Part shown: positions 8,885-17,434 of the stretch, in pieces
Layout: the number at the start of each line of letters is the position of its first letter
How positions within the stretch are numbered: the stretch's first letter is position 1
Assembly (NCBI GenBank): GCA_910575005.1
Contig: CAJTCL010000002.1
Span: 363,614-427,613 of the forward strand
From: Lachnospiraceae bacterium
Lineage (GTDB): Bacteria > Bacillota > Clostridia > Lachnospirales > Lachnospiraceae
DNA length: 64,000 nucleotides
Reading direction: 5' to 3'
Notes under the pieces: model-generated
Databases searched by the model: none
Told to the model about the DNA's origin: nothing
Seen by the model: the letters and a program-made list of their open reading frames with translations, nothing else
Made by a program: the position numbers and the translations under genes

Positions 8885-9334
8885 ATGGCTAAGTTTACAT
8901 ATAGAATGCAGAATATCCTCAATATTAAATATAAGCTGGAAACGCAGGCAAAGACAGCTTTTTCTGTTGCCGCTGCAAAGTTGGATCTGGAGGAAGAAAA
9001 GCTTGAGGGACTGCGGCAGCGCAAAAATGCCTACGAGGTACGAGCACAGGAATTGATCGCTGACCGACTTGATTTTCAGGAAATTAAGATAAATCGGGTA
9101 GCCATTGAAACCATGAAAGGCGCAATCCGAAATCAGACGCTTGCTGTCCATGTGGCAGAGCGAAATTTAGAAAACGCCAGAATACATTTACAAGAAATTA
9201 TGACAGAGCGCAAAACGCATGAGATCTTGAAGGATAAAGCATTTGAGGAATTTAAGAAAGAACTGGAAAAGGAAGAGAGCAAGGCAGTGGATGAGCTGGT
9301 GAGCTTTACCCATAACCATGTAGAAGAAGGATAG
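8885..9334 (+). CDS. fliJ: flagellar export chaperone FliJ
   Basis: 149-residue, almost wholly alpha-helical, charged protein with the heptad pattern expected of the FliJ coiled coil. It sits directly after fliI, as in most flagellar operons. FliJ is known to act with FliI/FliH and to contact FlhA. Sequence conservation in this family is weak, so position and helix pattern carry the call. Confidence 0.9.
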   Translation: MAKFTYRMQNILNIKYKLETQAKTAFSVAAAKLDLEEEKLEGLRQRKNAYEVRAQELIADRLDFQEIKINRVAIETMKGAIRNQTLAVHVAERNLENARIHLQEIMTERKTHEILKDKAFEEFKKELEKEESKAVDELVSFTHNHVEEG

Positions 9335-9346
9335 GCGGTGACAGAT

Positions 9347-10186
9347 ATGGCAGACCAGGTGTTAGAACAAGGAGAAAATGGGGCCTTGGATAAAAAGGCA
9401 CAGAGGAAAGCTGAAAGAGCAAGAAAAAAAGAAGAGAAAAAAAATAGGCAACAGATGCAGGAAGAAGTAACAGAAGAGGAAGAAAGCGGCGGAAAAGTTG
9501 CAGTTATTCTGGCAACTATTGTCTTTATCGTAATCTGGCTTGCAATTCTGGCGCTGGTAATTAAAATGGATATCGGTGGATTTGGTTCTACAGTGTTGCA
9601 GCCGATTCTCAAGGATGTACCTTATATTAACAAAATTTTGCCGGACAGCGCTAAGAAAGAGGAAACAAAAGATGTCCAGTATCCTTATACTACTTTAGAT
9701 GAAGCAATTGACCGCATCAAAGAACTGGAGAAGGAATTATCCAGCAGTCAGTCAAAATCTAAAGGAAAGTCAGACAATGTGAAGCAGCTGGAAGCGGAAG
9801 TGGCAAGGCTCAAGGAATTTGAAAATAAGCAGGCAGAATTTGAACAGGAAAGATCAGATTTTTATAAAGAGGTAGTGTTTAACGAGAAAGCGCCCGATAT
9901 ATCAGAATATAAAGCATATTATGAAAGTATTGATCCTGCTAATGCAGAGGCTTTGTATAAACAGGTAGTTCAGCAGCAAGAAGGGGATCAGCAGATCGAG
10001 GAATATGCCAATACTTATGCATCTATGAAGCCGAAACAGGCGGCAGCGCTGATGGAACAGATGACAGATGATTTGAAATTAGTGGCTAAGATTTTACAGA
10101 ATATGGACACAGATTCGCGCGCCAAGATTTTAGATGCGATGGATTCCGAAGTGGCAGCAAGACTCACAAAGATCATGGAACCATAA
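9347..10186 (+). CDS. MotE-like membrane protein with MgtE-N type domain
   Basis: 279 residues. A very basic and acidic cytoplasmic N-terminus is followed by one transmembrane helix near residues 48-70, a long coiled coil (about 110-165), and a C-terminal helical repeat resembling the MgtE N domain (KPKQAAALMEQMTDDL, then AKILQNMDTDSRAKILDAMD). Such proteins between fliJ and fliK (YlxF/MotE types) are known in Gram-positive flagellar clusters and are linked to FliL/MotB chaperoning or stator work. ATG 9347 follows AGGCGGTG; a GTG at 9338 is less likely. Confidence 0.8.
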   Translation: MADQVLEQGENGALDKKAQRKAERARKKEEKKNRQQMQEEVTEEEESGGKVAVILATIVFIVIWLAILALVIKMDIGGFGSTVLQPILKDVPYINKILPDSAKKEETKDVQYPYTTLDEAIDRIKELEKELSSSQSKSKGKSDNVKQLEAEVARLKEFENKQAEFEQERSDFYKEVVFNEKAPDISEYKAYYESIDPANAEALYKQVVQQQEGDQQIEEYANTYASMKPKQAAALMEQMTDDLKLVAKILQNMDTDSRAKILDAMDSEVAARLTKIMEP

Positions 10187-10253
10187 TATATTAGGTTATA
10201 AGATCCTTTGAGATTTTATAATAAATAAAAATAATCAGAAAGGAGGAATAGGC

Positions 10254-11729
10254 ATGACAACCAGTAAAATAGCTCAGATGGCGTCTCTTTTAAACAGTCC
10301 AGACTTAATGAATACACAGAAACAAACGCAGCAAACAGATTTGGCGTTTGGAGCTTTCTTAAGTCAGACATCAGGCAATACCAGACAGGAATTTTTATCC
10401 TCTGATAATGCACAGAAAGCTGTGGAGCCCACAGGAAAACAGACTGCTTATGAGAGAGAGACGGCAAGAGCTGGTTACAGGGAAGAATCTATTTCATGCA
10501 GCCAGACGACAGATAGCCCTAAGGAACTGTCGGATGACGTAGCAGAGAAGATCAAAGCTTTTGAGAAACAGGTCAAAGAGACTGTGGCAAAGGAGCTGGG
10601 TGTTTCCGAGGAGGAGGTTACACAGCAGATGCAGGCAATGGGTCTTACGGTGATGGATCTGATGGATCCTTCTAAGCTGGCAAGTCTGGTTATGGAACTG
10701 ACAGGCAGCGAAGACATCGGAGGATTGTTGTTTAATCCAGAGTTTCAGCAGATTTTTAATCAAATCGGAGAACTGTCACAAGACTTGGCTGCACAGTTGG
10801 GGATGACACCCGAAGAAATGAAACAGTTACTGGCACAGATGGAGGAGTTGGAACAAAATATGTCTCAGGATCAAGTATTCCAAGAGACAGAAAAGTTGCC
10901 GACAGAACAGCAGGCAGAGTCTATGGATACAGTGCAACAGACAGGGGATAATGCTGACAAGATGCAGACTCTTGCGCAGGGAGTTCGTGAGGAGACAGAG
11001 GTACAGACAGGAACTTTGCAGAATGCAGGAAAGACAGAGGAAAACCAGCAGGAGCTCAATGCACAGGTGCAAGTGGCAGAGAGCGGAGAGGAAACAGAAA
11101 ATACTGCTTCTGAAGAGAAATCTTTTTCTGGATTATCCCAGGAGGGCAAAGGCACTGAGAAAACCGAGAGCCGCCAGGAACATGTGACTTACCAGACTAC
11201 TACACAGACGATCAATCAAGGTCAGACAGTGGAAGTTACCCAGACTGTAGTGCAGACTAGAGTAAATGTTGATGATCTCTTCCGTCAGGTTAGTCAGATG
11301 ACTAGAGTATTTGTAGGTCAGGCAGAATCTTCAATTGAGATGCAGCTCAATCCAGCAAATCTTGGTAAGGTTTATCTGCAGGTGGTTTCCAGAGAAGGTG
11401 TGATCACAGCTCAGCTTGCTGCACAGAATGAGGCAGTGAAGGAGGCTTTGGAGAGCCAGCTTGTGGTACTCAAAGAGAACATGAATCAGCAGGGCTTGAA
11501 GGTGGAAGCAATTGAAGTGACAATTGCCAGCCATGAATTTGAGCGAAATCTGGAAGAAAACCAGCATAATGCTGCACAAGAGCAGCAGGAAGCACAGACA
11601 CGCCGGCAAGGAAGAAGAAATCTGAATTTGGGCAGTCTGGATGAGCTGGAAGGTTTGATGACAGAAGAAGAAAATCTGGCAGCAAAAATGATGTCAGAAC
11701 AGGGTAACAGTATGGATGTAACAGCGTAG
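10254..11729 (+). CDS. fliK: flagellar hook-length control protein FliK
   Basis: Secreted ruler that measures the hook and switches export specificity through FlhB. 491 residues. The N-terminal two thirds are rich in Gln, Glu, Ser and Thr with little predicted order, as usual for the ruler part. The conserved Flg_hook domain lies near residues 360-430, with EMQLNPANLGKVYLQVV and ALESQLVVLKENMNQQGLKV. A strong AAAGGAGG precedes the ATG. flgD follows, the normal order. Confidence 0.92.
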   Translation: MTTSKIAQMASLLNSPDLMNTQKQTQQTDLAFGAFLSQTSGNTRQEFLSSDNAQKAVEPTGKQTAYERETARAGYREESISCSQTTDSPKELSDDVAEKIKAFEKQVKETVAKELGVSEEEVTQQMQAMGLTVMDLMDPSKLASLVMELTGSEDIGGLLFNPEFQQIFNQIGELSQDLAAQLGMTPEEMKQLLAQMEELEQNMSQDQVFQETEKLPTEQQAESMDTVQQTGDNADKMQTLAQGVREETEVQTGTLQNAGKTEENQQELNAQVQVAESGEETENTASEEKSFSGLSQEGKGTEKTESRQEHVTYQTTTQTINQGQTVEVTQTVVQTRVNVDDLFRQVSQMTRVFVGQAESSIEMQLNPANLGKVYLQVVSREGVITAQLAAQNEAVKEALESQLVVLKENMNQQGLKVEAIEVTIASHEFERNLEENQHNAAQEQQEAQTRRQGRRNLNLGSLDELEGLMTEEENLAAKMMSEQGNSMDVTA

Positions 11730-11761
11730 TATATAGCATAATTTTAGAAAGGAGAAAGCAT

Positions 11762-12553
11762 ATGTCAATTATGGTGCCAATCAAGGATGGCGAGGTAGTG
11801 GACACCAATACAAATTCTGATTCACAAGAACAACGGAAAGCCGGCGGTTCTTTGGATAAACAGGCATTTTTGCAGCTTTTGGTGGCTCAGATGAAGTATC
11901 AGGATCCCTTGGAGCCGACTTCAAATACCGAATACGTTTCACAGCTTGCAACGTTCTCATCCTTAGAGCAGATGCAGAATTTGAATGCTACCATGCAGGT
12001 ACAGCAAGGTACGAATTTGGTGGGTAAGACTGTGATCATGCAGGTAACTCAGAATGGAAGCAATAATTATGTACAGGGAAGAGTGGATTATGTTGTGCGT
12101 CAAGGCGGTAAGACGTATCTCTCGATTGACGATCAGCTCTATTCCATTGAAGATTTGGATAAAGTGATTGATGATGAATACCTGGATGCATTAGGAATTG
12201 CAGAAGATTTTGAAAAGGTTATTGGTGAATTGCCAGATGTGAAGAATTTGACAATCAAAGATAAGGAAAAGTTGGAGGCGGTGAGAAAAGCATTCAATAA
12301 TCTCACTACATATCAGCAGGAATTTATTCAGAAATACAGCAAGACTGCATTCCAGAAGCTGTCAGATTTGGTTGCCAAGATGAAAGAATTGGATAAAGAT
12401 TCTGATACAGGCGACGGTGACGATAAAGATGACGGTGAGGGTACAGAAGGAACTGGAGGTTCAGGCAGTACAGGTGGAACAGAAGGCACAGGCGGTTCAG
12501 GCAGTACAGGTGGAACAGAAGGCACAGGTGGTTCAGGCAGTACAAACGGCTAG
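11762..12553 (+). CDS. flgD: flagellar hook capping protein FlgD, atypical C-terminus
   Basis: Scaffold that caps the growing hook. The N-terminal FlgD domain is clear: FLQLLVAQMKYQDPLEPTSN, then EYVSQLATFSSLEQMQNLNA. The usual FlgD Ig-like and tudor regions are reduced. After about residue 140 there is a helical segment (FEKVIGELPDVKNLTIKDKE, then KAFNNLTTYQQEFIQKYS) of the kind seen in Gram-positive surface proteins. An Asp/Gly-rich linker follows, then three 12-residue repeats GGTEGTGGSGST. The exported tail may have a structural role; this is unknown. Confidence 0.9.
   Translation: MSIMVPIKDGEVVDTNTNSDSQEQRKAGGSLDKQAFLQLLVAQMKYQDPLEPTSNTEYVSQLATFSSLEQMQNLNATMQVQQGTNLVGKTVIMQVTQNGSNNYVQGRVDYVVRQGGKTYLSIDDQLYSIEDLDKVIDDEYLDALGIAEDFEKVIGELPDVKNLTIKDKEKLEAVRKAFNNLTTYQQEFIQKYSKTAFQKLSDLVAKMKELDKDSDTGDGDDKDDGEGTEGTGGSGSTGGTEGTGGSGSTGGTEGTGGSGSTNG
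12440..12547 (+). repeat. three 36-bp in-frame tandem repeats at the flgD 3' end
   Basis: Three units (12440-12475, 12476-12511, 12512-12547) each encode Gly-Thr-Glu-Gly-Thr-Gly-Gly-Ser-Gly-Ser-Thr-Gly or close to it. Units 2 and 3 are nearly identical at DNA level. The unit length is a multiple of three, so gain or loss of copies keeps the frame. Copy number is a good candidate for strain variation. Confidence 0.9.
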
Positions 12554-12613
12554 GATAGCTACCTTTGCTGGTTAGCAGGAGGAGAGCAGGGAAGCTCAGA
12601 ATGGAGAGAGCAT

Positions 12614-13012
12614 ATGAATAAAATTTCAGATCAATTCTCTTCTATTGAACGGATCACAGACCAATATTTAAAAAAGAACACAGCAGGTTCTGCTGCGGCA
12701 GCGTCAGAATGCTCCTTTGAGGATATCTTAAAGCGCAGGCGGTCTGTAGATGAAGAGTCTGCACTAAAGTTTTCCAAACATGCATCTATGCGGCTGCAGA
12801 GCAGGAATATAGAACTTTCCAGCGAGCAGAAGGAGCGTCTGGAAACAGGAGCAGAAAAGGCAGAAGCGAAGGGAATGAAGGAATCCCTAGTAATTGTTGA
12901 CTCTTATTCCTTTATTGTGAATGTGCCTGGCAAAGTGGTAGTCACAGCTATGGACCAGAGAGAGTCGCAGGAAAACGTATACACAAATATAGATGGTGCC
13001 GTAATTATGTAG
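12614..13012 (+). CDS. flagellar operon protein, TIGR02530 type
   Basis: 132 residues between flgD and flgE. The C-terminal half matches the small conserved family found at this place in Firmicutes operons: SKHASMRLQSRNIELS, then VVDSYSFIVNVPGKVVVTAM and ending NVYTNIDGAVIM. The N-terminal half is variable. The function is not established; a role in hook assembly is assumed from position. Confidence 0.85.
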   Translation: MNKISDQFSSIERITDQYLKKNTAGSAAAASECSFEDILKRRRSVDEESALKFSKHASMRLQSRNIELSSEQKERLETGAEKAEAKGMKESLVIVDSYSFIVNVPGKVVVTAMDQRESQENVYTNIDGAVIM

Positions 13013-13092
13013 CTGGCCCTGAAAAGGAAGCAAACGGCCTTTGAATGACAGAAAAGGTCATACGGCAGAAAAGATCAGGAGGATATTTCATT

Positions 13093-14718
13093 ATGATGAG
13101 ATCATTGTATTCTGGCGTGTCAGGATTGAAAACACACCAGACAAAGATGGATGTAATTGGTAACAATATTGCAAACGTAAATACAGTTGCATTTAAATCA
13201 TCCAGTACCACTTTTAGCGACCTTATGTATCAGACAGTAGCAAATTCATCTGGTGCGACAAATACCAGAGGTGGTGTTAATGCCAGACAGATTGGTCTTG
13301 GTGTTACTACTGGTTCCACATCGGTAAATATCACTTCCCCAGGTGCAACACAGACTACTGGAGACGGCTGGGATCTGAAAATTACTGGTAACAGTTTCTT
13401 TATTGTTAATAATGGTGCACAGAATCTGTTTACCAAGGCAGGTGCATTTACCATTGACGGAGCAGGTAATCTGGTAACAAAGTCAACTGGTTATATGGTT
13501 ATGGGATGGCAGGTTGACCCCACAACGGGCGATATTCGTAAAGATACCGTATCTGGACTGCGTATTATGAAGGAAGAGAATCTGACTTCACCGCCAGAGG
13601 CGACCACAGAGGCCACTTGTTCTGGTATTATGGATAAATTTGATAAACAATTGAATACAGAGAATGGTCATATGATGAGTTTGAATTTCTATGATGCTCT
13701 GGGCTATAGCTACACTGCAAAATTTGCTGTGAAGACGGCAAATCAGGATACGCTGACTTATACCGTAGAGCTGACGGATATTCTGGACGCTGATAATCAT
13801 TCCATCCTGCAGGATTATCTGGCACAGGGAGGCAATAACACCTTGACTAATATTTTTGGTGAGGCCAATGATGTGACTCGTTCCTACAAGCTTGCAACTG
13901 GATTTAGATATGATGGTACTGGTTATCAGAATGGTTTTACAGATGCAGATGGAAGAAGACTTCAATATGATGAGGCAAACAAGAAATATATCGCGACAGA
14001 TGGAAGCCAGAAAGAGTATTCAGTAAGTGCGATGTTTGGTATCTCAGACGCGCAGGCGCAGAACTTTATGACAGAGCCGGGAGCAGCCATCGCCGCAGAC
14101 GGTACATACAGCTATACAGAGAGAGTGACAGGTTATAGCTTAGACTATAAGGAAGGAGAGCCGAACGCGGGAGCTTTTGAATGGGTAGGACAGGAAGGCG
14201 CAGACTCGGTACTGTTGAAATTATCTGCATTGGGAGATCAGTTCCGAAATATCAACGTCGATTTTTCTACATCGAAAAGCGCAGATAATGGAGGAATATG
14301 TACTCTTGGCACAGATAAAGGAGCTACCAACGGTATTGATGGAACTGGTAGACGTCTGGGAGATCTGATTGGTATCCAGGTACAGGAGAATGGAGAGATC
14401 TACGGAAGCTATGATAACAATGATGTAGTGCTTTTAGGACAAATTGCAGTAGCAGTATTTGCAAATCCGGCCGGTTTGGAGAAGCTTGGAGAGAACTGTT
14501 ATCAGGTAACATTGAACTCTGGTGAATTTGACGGAATCGGGCAGGACATCACCGCGGACGGCGGTAAGATGACCAGCGGTGTATTGGAAATGTCCAATGT
14601 AGACCTTTCTACAGAGTTTACAGAGATGATTACCACACAGAGAGGATTCCAGGCAAACTCCCGAATTATTACAACTTCTGACAGTTTGTTGGAGGAGCTG
14701 GTTAATCTGAAACGATAA
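13093..14718 (+). CDS. flgE: flagellar hook protein FlgE
   Basis: Structural subunit of the flagellar hook, 541 residues. The N-terminal rod/hook motif is RSLYSGVSGLKTHQTKMDVI, then GNNIANVNTVAFKSS. The C-terminal helix is FTEMITTQRGFQANSRIITT. The central domains are large and variable. ATG 13093 lies 10 nt after AGGAGG (13077-13082). Open frame further upstream has no FlgE similarity. A structured non-coding stretch of about 250 bp follows before flbD. Confidence 0.95.
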   Translation: MMRSLYSGVSGLKTHQTKMDVIGNNIANVNTVAFKSSSTTFSDLMYQTVANSSGATNTRGGVNARQIGLGVTTGSTSVNITSPGATQTTGDGWDLKITGNSFFIVNNGAQNLFTKAGAFTIDGAGNLVTKSTGYMVMGWQVDPTTGDIRKDTVSGLRIMKEENLTSPPEATTEATCSGIMDKFDKQLNTENGHMMSLNFYDALGYSYTAKFAVKTANQDTLTYTVELTDILDADNHSILQDYLAQGGNNTLTNIFGEANDVTRSYKLATGFRYDGTGYQNGFTDADGRRLQYDEANKKYIATDGSQKEYSVSAMFGISDAQAQNFMTEPGAAIAADGTYSYTERVTGYSLDYKEGEPNAGAFEWVGQEGADSVLLKLSALGDQFRNINVDFSTSKSADNGGICTLGTDKGATNGIDGTGRRLGDLIGIQVQENGEIYGSYDNNDVVLLGQIAVAVFANPAGLEKLGENCYQVTLNSGEFDGIGQDITADGGKMTSGVLEMSNVDLSTEFTEMITTQRGFQANSRIITTSDSLLEELVNLKR

Positions 14719-14771
14719 TCCTTAACTTAACCATAGAGGATTAACAAATTTTTACAATAAAAATAATTTAT

Positions 14772-14965
14772 CTTGGGGAACTGTATTTCATAGTTCCCCG
14801 AGATATGGTATAATGTCGTTAGACATTATACGCGCCGAAGAGCGCATAGAAGTACCATGTTATTGCGAAGCAATTCATGGTATAATGTCTGTCGACAGAT
14901 ATTATACGCGCCGAAGAGCGCATAAGTATACCATGTGCAATCACATGATATGGAATTGAGGTGAG
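14772..14965 (+). repeat. array of about seven stem-loops with an internal duplication, between flgE and flbD
   Basis: Perfect or near-perfect hairpins in order: GGGGAACT/AGTTCCCC; GTATAATGTC/GACATTATAC (14808-14831); GCGC-CGAAGA-GCGC; ACCATG/CATGGT enclosing ATTGC-GAA-GCAAT; a 28-bp palindrome beginning GTATAATGTCTGTC; GCGC-CGAAGA-GCGC again; and CATGTG-CAAT-CACATG. The block from 14805 to 14859 is repeated at 14876 to 14934 with sequence changes. No T-run follows any stem. It lies inside the operon where there is otherwise no gap of this size, and fills the 252-bp interval. Confidence 0.8.
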
Positions 14966-14970
14966 GCTCC

Positions 14971-15180
14971 ATGATTGAAGTCACAAAATTGAATGATATG
15001 AAATTATTAGTTAATGCAGAATTAATTGAAACAGTGGAGGAGACACCAGATACTGTCATTTCTTTTGTAACAGGGAAGAAAATAATTGTAAAAGAAAGTA
15101 GACAAGAGATCAAAAATTTAGTAATATTGTATAAGAGAGAATTCATGACAACCGGTCTTCCCTGGTTGGAAAAGGAATAA
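14971..15180 (+). CDS. flbD: flagellar protein FlbD
   Basis: 69-residue cytoplasmic protein of the FlbD family (MIEVTKLNDMKLLVNAELIE, with the DTVISFVTGKKIIVKES core). In Gram-positive flagellar operons it lies between flgE and motA or fliL, as here. The function is poorly defined. It starts 6 bp after the stem-loop array, with GAGGTGAGG as the ribosome binding site. Confidence 0.9.
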   Translation: MIEVTKLNDMKLLVNAELIETVEETPDTVISFVTGKKIIVKESRQEIKNLVILYKREFMTTGLPWLEKE

Positions 15181-15226
15181 TTACAGAAAGAATACATTTC
15201 ATGGATGAAAAGGGCAGGTGGAAAAA

Positions 15227-16021
15227 TTGGATTTAGCGTCTTTAATTGGAATTATACTTGGTATTGTATTGATGATATTTGGTATCATCAACGGAGATCA
15301 GGGAGTAGCGGCATTGGGAAACTTTGTCGATGGAAGTTCCGTTCTTATTACGATTGGAGGTTCCCTGGCAGGTGTAATTGCATCACATACAATGTCAGAT
15401 TTTATCACTGGATTAAAGAGCTTTACACTGGTGTTTAAAATTCCTAAGGCAGATGTGGGCGAAGTGATCAAGCATATTATTGATCTCTCTAACATAGCAA
15501 GAAAGGAAGGTCTTCTTGCTTTGGAAGAAGCGGCAAATGGAATTGAAGATGAGTTTTTGAAAAAAGGTGTCATGCTGGTTGTGGATGGTACAGATCCAGA
15601 GTTGGTAAGAGGCATCATGGAAGCCGATTTGATGTGTGTGGAATCCAGACATAAGACAACAATTGGATTTTGGGAAAAATGGGCGGCATTAGGTCCTGCA
15701 TGGGGTATGATTGGTACGCTGATCGGATTGATTAACATGTTGAAGCTGATGGATGATCCTTCTACGGTTGGTCCTAGTATGGCGCTGGCATTGATCACAA
15801 CATTATATGGTTCAGTCATTGCCAACTGGCTGTGTACGCCGACGGCCGCAAAGCTAAAGGTCAATAATGATACAGAGATTATGATTAAGGAAGTAACGGT
15901 GGAGGGGCTTTTGTCTATCCAGGCAGGAGAGAATCCACGTGTTATTGAAGAAAAGTTAAAATCCTTCCTGTCACCGAAAATGCGTGAGAGTATGCTGGAG
16001 AAAGGCGGAGGTGAAGAATAG
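15227..16021 (+). CDS. motA: flagellar motor stator protein MotA
   Basis: Stator subunit that with MotB forms the ion channel driving rotation, 264 residues. Four membrane segments are visible (near 5-25, 30-50, 145-165 and 180-200). TLIGLINMLKLMDDPSTVGP and the conserved prolines fit MotA/TolQ/ExbB. TTG 15227 (MDLASLIGI) has AGGTGG 5 nt upstream and matches the family start. A GTG at 15218 would add three residues. The stop codon shares one base with the motB start. Confidence 0.94.
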   Translation: MDLASLIGIILGIVLMIFGIINGDQGVAALGNFVDGSSVLITIGGSLAGVIASHTMSDFITGLKSFTLVFKIPKADVGEVIKHIIDLSNIARKEGLLALEEAANGIEDEFLKKGVMLVVDGTDPELVRGIMEADLMCVESRHKTTIGFWEKWAALGPAWGMIGTLIGLINMLKLMDDPSTVGPSMALALITTLYGSVIANWLCTPTAAKLKVNNDTEIMIKEVTVEGLLSIQAGENPRVIEEKLKSFLSPKMRESMLEKGGGEE

Positions 16022-16863
16022 TGGCGAAACGAAAAGTAGAAGAGTCAGGTGGAGGAGAAGCGTCGTGGCTGAATACCTTTGCAGACCTAATGAATCTTTT
16101 GCTGTGCTTTTTCGTATTGCTGTTTGCAATGTCTACCGTTGATGCAGATAAATGGGAACAGCTTATCACTTCCATGCAGAGCAGCTTCAGTATTCTGTCT
16201 TCTGGCGGCAGCACGGTAGGAGAGGGAATGATGATTGCTAGCGGCGTTAGCCAGTTAGAATTCTTGGATGAATATTATAGGGAAGAGTCAAATTCTTCTG
16301 ATAAAGATACCGATGAGCAGGATCCTATGGATGATATGGAGACAAATGGAGAGGAAGGTGCGGAGGCACTAAAAGAAGAATTTGAGGAAGCAGGACTGAA
16401 GGAATCAGAAGAGATGGCAGAGCAGATTGAGCAGATTATGACAGAACAGAAAATTGGTGATCAAGTTGAGTTGGATGTCAATGCCCAGTTTGTAAGACTT
16501 ACATTAAGCGGCGCCCTGTTGTTTGATTCTGCACAGTCGCAAATTCGTGAGGATGCTCTTCCACTGGTTGATAAGCTGTCATTGATTTTAGAAAAATACA
16601 ACAGTAATCTGATTGATATAGAAGGACATACTGATAATGTCCCCATACATAATGACAAGTATGAGAGTAATGACCTGTTATCCGCTTATCGCGCCTTTGC
16701 GGTAAAAGATTATATCCTGGGGAAATCAGCATTGGATGCTGGAAAAATTTATGCCACAGGCTGCGGGGAATATAATCCGGTAGCAGATAATTCCACGCCG
16801 GAGGGACGGGCAAGAAACCGACGGGTGGAAATTAAGATATACAATTCGTATAATTCTAATTAG
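16021..16863 (+). CDS. motB: flagellar motor stator protein MotB
   Basis: Peptidoglycan-anchored stator subunit, 280 residues. The single membrane helix near residues 22-42 begins with the key aspartate (FADLMNLLLCFFVLLFAMS). The C-terminal OmpA/MotB domain shows IEGHTDNVPI and NRRVEIKIY. A very acidic linker (about 85-135) sits between plug and anchor. GTG 16021 overlaps the motA stop by one base, indicating translational coupling. Confidence 0.95.
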   Translation: MAKRKVEESGGGEASWLNTFADLMNLLLCFFVLLFAMSTVDADKWEQLITSMQSSFSILSSGGSTVGEGMMIASGVSQLEFLDEYYREESNSSDKDTDEQDPMDDMETNGEEGAEALKEEFEEAGLKESEEMAEQIEQIMTEQKIGDQVELDVNAQFVRLTLSGALLFDSAQSQIREDALPLVDKLSLILEKYNSNLIDIEGHTDNVPIHNDKYESNDLLSAYRAFAVKDYILGKSALDAGKIYATGCGEYNPVADNSTPEGRARNRRVEIKIYNSYNSN

Positions 16864-16877
16864 AAAGGAAAGACGGC

Positions 16878-17402
16878 ATGAAAAAGAATTTAATGAGTGT
16901 CTTAATTCTGGCACTGGTAGTCGCAAATCTTATTTTGACAGCAATCCTGATGATTTCTGTTGTACCACAAACAAAAAAGGCAAATGAGTTAATTAACAAG
17001 GTTTGTTCCGCTATTGATTTGGAGCTAGAGGGCGGTAAGGAAAATTCTTCCATTGACATTCCTATGGAGCAGGTGGAGACGGTGCAGATTGCCGGGGGAG
17101 AAACTATGACCATCAACCTCAAGAGCAAGCCTGAAGAGAAACATTATGCAGTGATTTCAGTCGCTTTGGCGCTGGATACTAAGAACAAAGGTTACAAGAA
17201 GGGTGTGGAAGGAATTACTAAGAGTGATGATCTTATCAAAGATGAGATTATAAAAGTCGTATCTAACCATACTATTGAAGATATGAGAAATGACCGTGCG
17301 GGAGTACAGGATGAGGTATTAGGACGCCTTCGCAAGCTGTTCGACTCTGACTTTATTGTAAGTGTAGCATTCCCGACTTATAACTATGAAGAAGGTAAGT
17401 AA
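16878..17402 (+). CDS. fliL: flagellar basal body-associated protein FliL
   Basis: 174-residue single-pass inner membrane protein; the helix lies near residues 5-28. The outer domain has the FliL pattern: an acidic or polar linker, KHYAVISVALALDTKNKG, and a C-terminal GRLRKLFDSDFIVSVAFPTY. FliL is known to assist the stators. It is placed 14 bp after motB and 32 bp before fliM, the standard order. Confidence 0.9.
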   Translation: MKKNLMSVLILALVVANLILTAILMISVVPQTKKANELINKVCSAIDLELEGGKENSSIDIPMEQVETVQIAGGETMTINLKSKPEEKHYAVISVALALDTKNKGYKKGVEGITKSDDLIKDEIIKVVSNHTIEDMRNDRAGVQDEVLGRLRKLFDSDFIVSVAFPTYNYEEGK

Positions 17403-17434
17403 ATTGGAATGAAAATGTCAGGTGGTGAGAGAGA

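Noticed and set aside
14772..14965. CRISPR-like array between flgE and flbD
   Set aside because: There are only two long diverged repeats with internal hairpins, no regular spacers and no cas genes.
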